Below are positions 44,121-54,851 of a DNA stretch of 64,000 nucleotides, one piece after another. Every line of letters begins with the position of its first letter. Positions within the stretch are counted from its first letter, which is position 1. The DNA lies in NCBI GenBank assembly GCA_002633005.1, contig NMRA01000553.1, forward strand, positions 124,161 through 188,160, given 5' to 3'. The stretch is from Phoronis australis (taxonomy: Eukaryota; Phoronida; Phoronidae). The position numbers were made by a program, and so were the translations under genes. The notes beneath the pieces were generated by a model. The model saw only the letters and a program-made list of their open reading frames with translations. It made no database searches and was not told the DNA's origin.

Positions 44121-46511
44121 TGCTATACTATAATCATTTCATGCAGGTATGGGTGACCAAGACCGAAGAATCCACATACCACTGTATACTTGCAAGTTAA
44201 CATCAGAGGCACCACCCTGGAACACTTCACAGCACTCATCAACATTCCTCAATGAGTAGCCAACTGCAATACCCATTTGTTGTCTAGGCAACAGACTGGT
44301 CTCCTAGCAACAATTCCAAGCAAAGCTCCAGAAATGATTGATAAAGTTAGTGGGAATGTTCGTCCACTAAAACCAATTTGATTTAGCATTTTGAACTATC
44401 GGTTTGGATGCCAGAATGTTCCTGTATTTGCAAGCTCAGATATATACAAACAGATTGGACAGAAGCAAGGATACATTTGTCTTGATATCTCTTGATTAAC
44501 TGGGAGTAATCAATACTTACTTGTTTTGCTAAGCTCTAACTCATCTATTAATATCACTAATGCATCACATTACTGTGTGTGTAATATGTAGCTTTGGGAG
44601 GGCCAGAGGCACAGCTAAGCAACATATATCCTTCCAGCCCATGTTTCAGTTCATTGAACAGCAAAACTGATATGAAACAACGGAACTCTTCAGTGTTGAG
44701 AGAGCACAAAAACAACTTCTGTTAAAGCCACTTTTAAACTCCAGAGGTCAAGTATTTGTGAATGATGAAAAGCAATTTCTTTCATTCCTACCAGTCCCTA
44801 GCCATGTTGGATTTATTTACGTGAATCCTTTCAACAATGGTGACTTAAGAGAAGTGCCTAGTGAGTAGTGACACGGTGAGAAATTCCACTGCTTTAATTT
44901 TTCGCTCAAGTTCCATGTAAACTGTAGGTGACGTTCTATATTAGCACAAAAACATTCAAATTTCTAACTAATGATCACAAAGGACAATTTATTTCATTGC
45001 AATCAACATGACGATACACATTGCGCTCAGTAAAACATAAACGCTGAGCAGTAGACCATGCTCAACAATATGTATCACACTTTCCAACTAAAAACAATGT
45101 TCAAGACCAAGCACTGTAGAAAAGACTTTTAATAGTGAATTTTCTCAACCACAATAAATTTTTCATTTTTAGCCAAGTGGTTTGCACTGGGCAGCTGTCT
45201 TTGGATGACTTAGAGCAAGTACAGAAAAGCAGCAAGCTTCTGAAAACTTGAAGACTATCTACAGCATGCTATGACAGCAAAATCCATTTGAGATGTGCAG
45301 CTCACAATCACAACCAGATACCACTGTCCAATTCAGTACATCTCTAAACAGAACCCCCCCCCAACAGACAGATACTGATGAGCAGAGCCGCAAGCCACTT
45401 ACATGGGTCCCATTATTTAGTGCAGAAAACTAGCTTTCAAAGTGCAGAACCTTGGTATAAAGTGACCATTACCAGCAGAGCTATGAGACAAGGTACAGCG
45501 TCTACAGGCTTTAAAAGTAATATCAGAGCTATCTCTAAGACAGTGTACAGACCCTCGGCTCCTCTAAGATACTCTAAAGGTAATATCAGAGCTATCTCTG
45601 ATACAGTGTACAGACCCTCCTCTATCTCTGAGACAGATTACTGACCCACCTCTAAGATACTCTGTAAGTACTATCAGAGCTATCTCTGAGACAGCGTACA
45701 GACCCTCCTCTAAGCTACACTAAAGGTAATATCAGAGCTATCTCTGATACAGTGTACAGACCCTCCTCTATCTCTGAGACAGAGTACTGACCCACCTCTA
45801 AGATACTCTGTAAGTACTATCACAGCTATCTCCGAGACAGGGTACAGACCACCTCTAGGATACTCAATCAGCACTCTACCCACCTCTAATGTACTCAATC
45901 AGCACTCTACCCACCTCTAATGTACTCAATCAGCACTCTACCCACCTCTAATGTACTCAATCAGCACCAGCAGAACTATGTAGGCAGCGTACAGAGCCAA
46001 ATATGCACAAAGCAATAGCAGAAGAAAGAGCAGGAATAGATCGGGGTGATCCTCAAGGAAGGGACAACCAAGGAATCGCATCCACGAGATCACGGACAGT
46101 TAAACATGACGAGCATAAGGCTGTGTACGTAGAATGTAAACGTCGATCATCCTCATTTTGAATTCTCGTAGAAAAAAAATCAATAGCCGTCTAGATAACA
46201 GAAACGTTCTCTGAGAAGATGACTAAAAATGTTCACTTTCCAGCAAGACGCAGAGCAATTTGCTAATCAATAACATCTTAAAGGCAACGTCATTATGGGT
46301 AGACTCATCGTTAAATGCCAGGCAGTTGTATGAATTAGTTGAGATTTTTACGTAAATTAAAATGCCATCCAGGAACAGGCACTCAAGTCCGAAGTGCAAC
46401 AACTTTAAACATTTACACAGGAAGTCACTTATGGTACAAACAGCAACCAGTAAGCATTCAAACACCAGTCAATGCTGCAAGAAACACGTTAATTTTGCAC
46501 TCACTGTTGCA
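44118..46511. repeat. 2.4-kb duplicated block, copy A (probable allele)
   Basis: Starts TTTTGCTATACTATAATCAT and matches 46519-48831 with a few percent substitutions and small indels. It contains a ~57-bp minisatellite (45500-45870) and three 31-bp units ending TAATGTACTCAATCAGCAC (to about 45966). A single N at 46518 separates the copies. Confidence 0.85.
45500..45966. repeat. ~57-bp minisatellite in block A
   Basis: Units of the form ATATCAGAGCTATCTCTGA ... GTACAGACCCTCCTCTAAG ... recur about six times, followed by 31-bp CTCAATCAGCACTCTACCC units. The corresponding array in block B is 47905-48295. Confidence 0.85.
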
Positions 46512-46518
46512 GATGCAN

Positions 46519-48831
46519 TTTTGCTATACTATAATCATTTCATGCAGGTATGGGTGACCAAGACCCAAGAATCCACATACCACTGTATACTTGCAAGTTA
46601 ACATCAGAGGCACCACCCTGGAACACTTCACAGCACTCATCAACATTCCTCAATGAGTAGCCAACTGCAATACCCATTTGTTTCCTAGGCAACAGACTGG
46701 TCTCCTAGCAACAATTCCAAGCAAAGCTCCAGAAATGATTGATAAAGTTTAATAGTGGGAATGTTCATCCACTAAAACCAATTTGATTTAGCATTTTGAA
46801 CTATCGGTTTGGATGCCAGAATGTTCCTGTATTTGCAAGCTCAGATATACAAACAGATTGGACAGAAGCAAGGATGCATTTGTCTTGATATCTCTTGATT
46901 AACTGGGAGTAATCGATACTTACTTGTTTTGCTAAGCTCTAACTCATCTATTTATATCACTAATGCATCACATTACTGTGTGTAATATGTAGCTTTGGGC
47001 CAGAGGCACAGCTAGGCAACATATCCTTCCAGCCCATGTTTCAGTTCATTGATCAGCAAAACTGATATGAAACAACGGAACTCTTCAGTGTTGAGAGAGC
47101 ACAAAAACAACTTCTGTTAAAGCCACTTTTTAACTCCAGAGGTCAAGTATTTGTGAACGATGAAAAGCAATTTCTTTCATTCCTACCAGCACCTAGCCAT
47201 GTTGGACTTATTTACGTGAATCCTTTCAACAATGGTGACTTAAGACAAGTGCTTAGTGACACGGTGAGAAATTCCACTGCTTTAACTTTCCGCTCAAGTT
47301 CCATGTAAACTGTAGGTGACGTTCTATATTAGCACAAAAACATTCAAATTTCTAAACAATGATCACAAAGGACAATTTATTTCATTGCAATCAACATGAC
47401 GATACACATTGTGCTCAGTAAAACATAAACACTGAGCAGTAGACCATGCTCAACAATATGTATAACATTTTCCAACTAAAAACAATGCCCAAGACCCAGC
47501 ACGGTAGTAAAGACTTTTAATAATGAATTTTCTCAACCACAATAATTTTTTCATTTTTAGCCAAGTGGTTTGCACTGCGCAGCTGTCTTTGGATGACTTA
47601 GAGCAAGTACAGAAAAGCACCAAGATTTCTGAAAACTTGAAGAATTTCTACTGTGAGCTGTGACAGCAAAATCCATTTGAGATGTGCAGCTCCCAATCAC
47701 AACCAGATACCACTGTCCAATTCAGTACATCTCTAAACAGAATCCCCCCTCCCAACAGACAGATACTGATGAGCAGAGCCACAAGCCACTTACATGGGTC
47801 CCATTATTTAATGGAGAAAACTAGCTTTTAAAGTACAGAACCCGGGTATAAAGTGACCATTACCAGCAGAGCTATGAGACAAGGTACAGCGTCTACAGGC
47901 TTTATAAGTAATATCAGAGCTATCTCTAAGACAGTGTACAGACCCTCCTCTAAGATACTCTAAAGGTAATATCAGAGCTATCTCTGAGACAGTGTACAGA
48001 CCCTCCTCTAAGATATTCTAAAGGTAATCTCAGAGCTATCTCTGAAACAGTGTACAGACCCTCCTCTAAGATACTCTATATGTACTATCAGAGATATCTC
48101 TGAGACAGAGTACTGACCCACCTCTAAGATACTCTGTAAGTACTATCAGAGCTATCTCTGAGACAGCGTACAGACCCTCCTCTAAGATACTTTATAAGTA
48201 CTATCACAGCTATCTCTGAGACAGGGTACAGACCACCTCTAGGATACTCAATCAGCACTCTACCCACCTCTAATGTACTCAATCAGCACCAGCAGAACTA
48301 TGTAGGCAGCGTACAGAGCCAAATATGCACAAAGCAATAGCAGAAGAAAGAGCAGGAATAGATCGGGGTGATCCTCAAGGAAGGGACAACCAAGGAATCG
48401 CATCCACGAGATCACGGACAGTTACACATGACGAGCATAACGCTGTGTACGTACAATGTAAACGTCGATCATCCTCATTTTGAATTCTCGCAGAAAAAAA
48501 TCAATAGCCGTCTAGATAAAAGAAACGTGCTCTGAGAAGATGACTAAAAATGTTCACTTTCCACCAAGACGCAGAGCAATTTGCTAATCAATAACATCTT
48601 AAAGGCAACGTCATTATGGGTAGACTCATCGTTAAATGCCAGGCAGTTGTATGAATTAGTTGAGATTTTTACGTAAATTAAAATGCCATCCAGGAACAGG
48701 CACTCAAGTCTGAAGTGCAACAACTTTAAACATTTACACAGGAAGTCACTTATGGTACAAACAGCAACCAGTAAGCATTCAAACACCAGTCAATGCTGCA
48801 AGAAACACGTTAATTTTGCACTCACTGTTGC
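46519..48831. repeat. 2.3-kb duplicated block, copy B (probable allele)
   Basis: Begins immediately after the N at 46518. It carries the same landmarks as copy A but a different number of minisatellite units (one TAATGTACTC unit near 48271 instead of three). Likely the other allele. Confidence 0.85.
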
Positions 48832-49955
48832 GCAAGCACATCAACCGGAATCATTCACTCACAGCAAGAAGTATGTTCCAGGGATTGTTTATAAATACAA
48901 CTTAAATACTACCATGTACCCAAAGGCCAGTTATAATTTGCGGGACTAACCAATGAAATGCTACTGCCCTGTTTGGTATTATTTATCGATTGTCAGGTTC
49001 TCAAAATCAGGGACTACCAAAAACAACAATTATCAAAATTCTTGTTTTTTGCTAGATCCTTGGTCTTAGTTCTCATGATTTCTATTTTGGATAAGCGTAA
49101 TGCAAAATCAACTCAAATGTAACGCTTAATCGAAAACCAGAGCCAATCAAATTTCTTTCTCCACCATACAAACCTTTCAAAAATCACAGCAGAAAAATGA
49201 ACCCAAAATTCGACCAAGCAATGGTGCTGCACAGCCAATCACTAAAATTCCAAAACAGCACATAGACTAATACCTCACTTTCTAAATTGAATAATGTGTG
49301 TGTTTGATAAAGATTAGACTTCTATAATGTGATCAAGTCCAGGCCCAGGGCATAAAATAAACAAACTGCAGTTCAGCAACCATACATGCCAGCCTTTATT
49401 CACTTTGTAAGGCAAGTATGACTGCTGGATGTCATCACATTGAAATATAATCAGTTTTTATTTCCTGGAGGGGGCAGTAAAAATAGGAACACTTTGGGAA
49501 ACTGAACGAAGGACTGCTAGAAGAAAAAGTTTGATTATGGAAGCTAAAGACATCGATGACCTCATAAAGTGTCCCTCTATGTGCAAAAAGGTACTTCTGA
49601 CAATGTGACTTCGACGTTTTAATCAGTGTGAGGCATAATTCGTCTAAAAGTTTCAGGCATAGGAAGATCCTATAGAACCTATAGGAGCTTCACCGTCTTT
49701 ACTGCAACCAGCTAGAGATGGTGGTCGCAGTCTACCCGAATGCCAGCCACCGGTAGGTTAAAAAATACAAATGGCAGAGTCACAGGAGAAAAGTAAAAGT
49801 CAAATTTTCGAGTGAATAAGTTCTTTCGAAGGGTCTGATTTCCATGCAGTTGTATTCCCTGTATTAATTCTTAAGATAAACGTGGTCATGCAATTGCAAT
49901 TTTAATCATGCCAGTTACAGTTTGACGTTCAATTTGACTGTGATGTGTATGACGC
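48832..49955. other. non-coding stretch right of block B
   Basis: AT-rich sequence with no recognised gene, RNA or repeat apart from a weak match to the hairpin-repeat flank near 48960-49020 (CTACTGCCCTG ... GGTTCTCAAAATC). Confidence 0.6.
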
Positions 49956-50166
49956 ATGATTCTGCACTTTCACTGTGCAGACATCCCACCCTGTTTAAAG
50001 GTAGCCAGCCAGCCAGCTAGCTGTATAAAGACTATTGTCAAAAGGCAGCTAAGTACCACCATGTGGTCAGCTCCGACAGACCTCGAAAGTGCACACAGCC
50101 TGGGTAATTCTGCTCGTCACCTAGTGAAACTAGTACCAAGTTGATAACATGGAGAGCTAAAGAGCA

Positions 50167-50505
50167 GTGACTGTGCATGCAAAATCTTTGAGTGACTTAG
50201 CCAACACTGACCTTGCTCATTGCAGTCGTTTAAGTGAAAAACTTAGAAAGTGGCTCGCGGTAGTGAAGAATGAAAGGTACGCTGTTAATAGCAAGTATGA
50301 GGCCGTGAAACATCTGGTGTCTGTGGCCGGCATTTCGTCAAACACAGTGATTTCTCTCACGAATTGCGGCTTACCAAAGAACTATCCATACGTTCTGTTG
50401 CCTGTGCATGCTCACGGTGCCTCTCTAGTATTTCTTGATCAGTGTATTCAGGTTCGAACTGATAGCCTGTATAACGATCCGACCCGTGAAGTCTTCGTCG
50501 GATAA
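50167..50505 (+). other. unrecognised 112-codon open frame without ATG
   Basis: The frame opens after an in-frame TAA and has no ATG start before its middle part; the composition looks protein-like (KLRKWLAVVKNE, SKYEAVKHLVSVAG). It could be an exon of an unseen gene, a transposon remnant or chance. No family recognised. Confidence 0.2.
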
Positions 50506-51110
50506 GCTCTTGACTTAGTTGGGATTGGCGCCGGGCGAGTTGCTGTGTAGACGTTTATTATTCTGCATTCTGTTTCAAAATGAATTATTCTAATCCTAAC
50601 CAATGCAACTTATATAAAAGTGAAACAAAGTATGTCTCATTAGACACAATTTGTAATGCCTTTAGAGTATTCGTGAGTGCAAATGTTGAGAAACCAGCAA
50701 TGAATAAACCACTGCGTTACCGGCTTTTGTTATTTTGATGCCGGCAATAAAGATAATTGACAGGGCACCAAGGCTGTGTGAGCCCATGCCTATACAGTGT
50801 TTGCTGACAGAAAGCTGTTGTGAAACAATTACTCGATTTTATATGCTATGGTCACATGTTAAGGGAATCTTTATTTAGCAATACAAATACATTATCCAAA
50901 TCATTGTTACTGTACAACCTTTGCCCTGACAGTCTGTGGAAAGGGAACCCAACTTCGCAGCCCCCGAAAAATAAGTAGATTTTCAGTTTCGTGGCTAATT
51001 CACATAAATAATTACTTGCACATTATTTCTTTGGCTCTTTTCGTGACTGGAGGTTTAGTTTCCAACTCAAGCTGGTTTATGTTCGTGCCAGTCCCGGCGG
51101 CAACGACAGA

Positions 51111-51210
51111 CCTGATCGGGTTCCGAGCCAGTGGCCGGGATAACGAGTCAGTCCGGCTGTGACGGGCCTGATCGGGTTCCGAGCCACTGGCCGGGATAAC
51201 AAGTGTTTTG
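51111..51210. repeat. 56-bp GC-rich direct repeat
   Basis: CCTGATCGGGTTCCGAGCCA and the following 25 bases occur at 51111 and again at 51167, with only two or three changes. GC content stands out against the surroundings. Confidence 0.85.
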
Positions 51211-51366
51211 TGTGTTTAGAACTCAAAAAGTCACAAGTCTACACAATGCAGATCTAGGTTCTCTTGTCCGTATTTCACGGAAGAATACTTCGAATTTATC
51301 TCCACACAGACCCCTAACTCCTGCTACAGACCTTGGTAAATTGGCAGGACTCGACATAACAGGCTG

Positions 51367-51475
51367 CAGGTCGCATTTGCGACCTGAAATTTGGAAATGC
51401 GAGCTGAGATTTCTGTCAGCTCGTATCAAGTCGCAAAATGCGACCTGGAATTTCCAACGAATGCGAGCTGAGTTT
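51367..51475. repeat. cluster of short palindromes in a ~60-bp direct repeat
   Basis: CAGGTCGCA-TT-TGCGACCTG (51367-51386), GAGCTGA...TCAGCTC (51401-51422) and GTCGCA-AAA-TGCGAC (51430-51444) nest within a direct repeat (TGCGACCTGAAATTTGGAAA at 51379; TGCGACCTGGAATTTCC at 51439). Confidence 0.85.
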
Positions 51476-51706
51476 TTACACTTCTCAACAGATACCTGGC
51501 AAATACAAAGCAGCTCTTGTTAATCCGACCGTTATTTGGTTGTTGCCAAATCAAAGTTCAAAAGAACACTAACCGAGAACAGTCCTACTTGTAAGCAAGT
51601 CGCGTGAACATGGAATATGCAGAATCGATCTTTGACGCGTTTCATTGGCTAACACTTTCGGCCACTTTTGTAAATTCCCGGATTCGCCGAAGAAAGTTTC
51701 GGGCCA

Positions 51707-52212
51707 NNNNNNNNNNNNNNNNNNNNNNNNNNNNNNNNNNNNNNNNNNNNNNNNNNNNNNNNNNNNNNNNNNNNNNNNNNNNNNNNNNNNNNNNNNNNNN
51801 NNNNNNNNNNNNNNNNNNNNNNNNNNNNNNNNNNNNNNNNNNNNNNNNNNNNNNNNNNNNNNNNNNNNNNNNNNNNNNNNNNNNNNNNNNNNNNNNNNNN
51901 NNNNNNNNNNNNNNNNNNNNNNNNNNNNNNNNNNNNNNNNNNNNNNNNNNNNNNNNNNNNNNNNNNNNNNNNNNNNNNNNNNNNNNNNNNNNNNNNNNNN
52001 NNNNNNNNNNNNNNNNNNNNNNNNNNNNNNNNNNNNNNNNNNNNNNNNNNNNNNNNNNNNNNNNNNNNNNNNNNNNNNNNNNNNNNNNNNNNNNNNNNNN
52101 NNNNNNNNNNNNNNNNNNNNNNNNNNNNNNNNNNNNNNNNNNNNNNNNNNNNNNNNNNNNNNNNNNNNNNNNNNNNNNNNNNNNNNNNNNNNNNNNNNNN
52201 NNNNNNNNNNNN
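51707..52212. other. 506-base assembly gap
   Basis: Run of N. Open frames crossing it are artefacts. Confidence 1.
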
Positions 52213-53178
52213 GAAATCGCAAAATTGTACGTAGTGACTTCTCTTTGTCGGCTGTGTTGACTTTAAGGTCAATATCTTCGCACAGGAACGTCTAATCGAA
52301 ATGGTTTTTTTGGCAAATTATTCATCATAAAAAGTTCTTTAAAATGATGTATTACATGTCTATTTACGTTTCTTAGTTTTGAAATAATAATATTTTGAAC
52401 TCGCAGATTCGATTTGACAGAATTTTTACCAAAAATTTTGACACGAAAATGACATTTTCTCCGGAACCATAAGTCCAATTTAAAAAATTTTACTATCGTT
52501 ATTTTAGTCTCGAAAAGAGCTTTCTAATGATGTATATTACATGCACATTTTCTAAAATTTTTGAAAAATGCTGTCCTCCCTAAAGCAGGGCAGTTTTTAT
52601 GTCAATTTTATACATTACTTTAGTCATTACGAATCTGAATCTCTGGAGTGACATTCTTTGAACCGACTAAGGTTTATAGCTACACAGAATAGCTTACTGT
52701 CAGCAAACTATTGATTTATCCTTACTCCTTTCATTCAGGCAGTAAATGATTCATATCTACGTATATCTACTGTTTATTGGCTAACATTCGCGGCCATTTT
52801 CAAGCCAATTTGACCTGACCCAATTTTAAACATTCTTGACCTAATTTAAGAAGATATTAAAATGGACGGGAAATCAAGAACAGACGTCATCAAAATCACC
52901 CCTCGTAATTTTCAGACATTGTTACACTTGGAAATATGAACGTCGCAGGATTATAGATTCTAGTCTGCTTACAGAAGAGTAAAATCCGAAATGGTGAGAG
53001 CAGCTACTTGCCAACAGCGGCCCCGGCAAGTTGTGGCTGGGTGTGACCGGCAATGCAGTATTAATTTACCTTAATCACCAAAAGCTCTCTCACGAGAACA
53101 CGCAAACTAGCGAAAGCTTAAACAACGAATATACTTTGTAAAAATATCAAAGTATGAACATGTGAACATTTGTCTTAC
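52213..53178. other. non-coding stretch between gap and candidate promoter
   Basis: AT-rich with no gene recognised. ATTGGCTAAC at 52776-52785 repeats the same ten bases at 51644-51653 left of the gap, each followed by a CGGCCA-type segment. These are inverted CCAAT motifs. Confidence 0.55.
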
Positions 53179-53300
53179 CTTCAAATTTCTTTAATAAAAA
53201 CTTGACATCAAACACAACTCTCTTGACCTTGTGAAGTCTAAAATGGCGGCTAAGGCGTTTGTTCGCCCCCTGTGAAAAATCGATAAATATGTTGACTTAT
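53179..53300 (-). promoter_or_regulatory. candidate alpha-spectrin 5' UTR exon and shared promoter region
   Basis: On the minus strand a strong AAG|GTAAGACA donor sits at 53177-53178, a plausible end for the non-coding exon required by the acceptor at 42256. A YY1-like motif AAAATGGCGGC (53240-53250, plus strand) and a palindromic E-box GTCACGTGAC (53464-53473) lie nearby, between the two divergent genes. All of this is inference from motifs. Confidence 0.3.
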
Positions 53301-53463
53301 CAATTTTTCCGGGTAAGTACGCTTATTTATGCATTTGGAAGTTACTATAAAATATATTGTTTCATTTTTAATTCAATGTGTGATAGAAAAGAGTTAATCT
53401 TTTGCAAATGACGGAACATATTCCGTTCATTACAGTTTCCCTCAATGAATGGAAAAGCAAAAA

Positions 53464-53473
53464 GTCACGTGAC
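53464..53473. promoter_or_regulatory. palindromic E-box GTCACGTGAC
   Basis: Perfect ten-base palindrome of the CLEAR/USF type in a CG-containing stretch upstream of the TREX-like gene. Function is inferred from position only. Confidence 0.35.
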
Positions 53474-54717
53474 GACGCGGATCGTAGAAAAGACCATAAT
53501 TATCAGCTGGATGCTCGTGTATAGCAACCTAATTAATTTTGTGAAAGTGCGAGCCCAAATATTAAGATCTCTGAGTAGAAGTTGCTTTAGAATTAACCCA
53601 TAGCATTTATCTTAAAGGTGCGACAATTTTTTGTGGATTGAAACTTCGTATTCTAAACCAAAATTAATATTTACGATAAATGAGGCCGTTCTTCCGTTTC
53701 GTTTTTCCGACTAGTGTAGGCTACGTCACATGACTGGGCCTGCCGGGTACCCGGAGTGGGAAGGTGGCAGTACTGTCTTACCCATGCCATGGAAGCTTAT
53801 TTCGATACATGTTATAACATAGCTCCAGAATTGTGGGAATCTCTCTCCCTCCTAGCCCCCCCCCCCTCATTGACGGTAGGCTAGTTGTCTAGACAATGAG
53901 CCAGCTAGACGGAGGTGAATGTTTACTTGCAGTCCTGCTGATCAACGTGGGTCTCTTTCTCTTCAGCCCATAGCTCTGGCCGTTGGCACCAACATCTGAG
54001 AACCGTGTCAACCTGAGTAATTGTTCACACTCACCCAAACGGTTTGAGGACTTTGAGATGTAAATAGTAACAAGTTGAAATAGCATGCCATATGTCACCC
54101 TATGGCTATGATGCTTTGTTTATGTTAGATTGGTGTTTTGATGAATTATGGGTGTTTGTTGTAAATTGTAACAGCTTGACCTTTAGAGCTGGAATTCCAA
54201 AAGAATTTAGGTTGACATTTTATAGTGACATGTGTTTCTATATACTCTTGAGATAGTTTGACATTGTTAGTCCTAATTTTTGAATTGTTGATTGACTTGA
54301 CATTTCCACTGAGAAGGGGAGAGATGTCATGTATCAACTTACACCATGGGCTTTACTGATTGTTTATCACAAGACAGCCATGTGGCATATGAACCCATGA
54401 CCTTTGATTCTCCTTATATTGACTCTCACTGCTAGATGCTAGTTAGTTAACCATTGGACTTGAATGTCATTGTATGTGCTTTGATGCAGTTCTTATATCT
54501 AATACGTTATATATGATTGAATTTGTGTGGTTACTCACATTATATGAGTGGGACTTTTAAACTGCTTCCGGCATCTTGTGCAGCTTTCCAGATTCTAAGG
54601 GTTGTTCCTATGTGACGCCAAAAATTGTCAACTTAAAAAAACTAAATGGCATATTGTTTTACCTATCAGTTTCCTCTTTTGCAGTAGTTTACGTGTCTTG
54701 CTGCCCTTGACGTAACC

Positions 54718-54851
54718 ATGGAGACAGTGTGTGCAGACCAACAGCAAAAACCACAGATCTCTACGTTTGTTTTCTTTGACTTGGAAACTACCGGGCTGAC
54801 CATTGATAATCAAACAAAAATCACAGAATTATCGATGGTCGCTGTGGACAG
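54718..54851 (+). CDS. TREX1: TREX-like exon 1 (coding part)
   Basis: Residues 1-44 plus two bases, donor GTGATG. The exon starts at 54685 after TTTTGCAG, so a 5' UTR exon probably lies upstream. It contains the Exo I motif FFDLETTGL. Confidence 0.92.

Noticed and set aside
51569-52295. Four open frames of about 207-218 codons crossing the large gap on both strands
   Set aside because: They consist almost entirely of N; the real sequence at their ends has no coding features.
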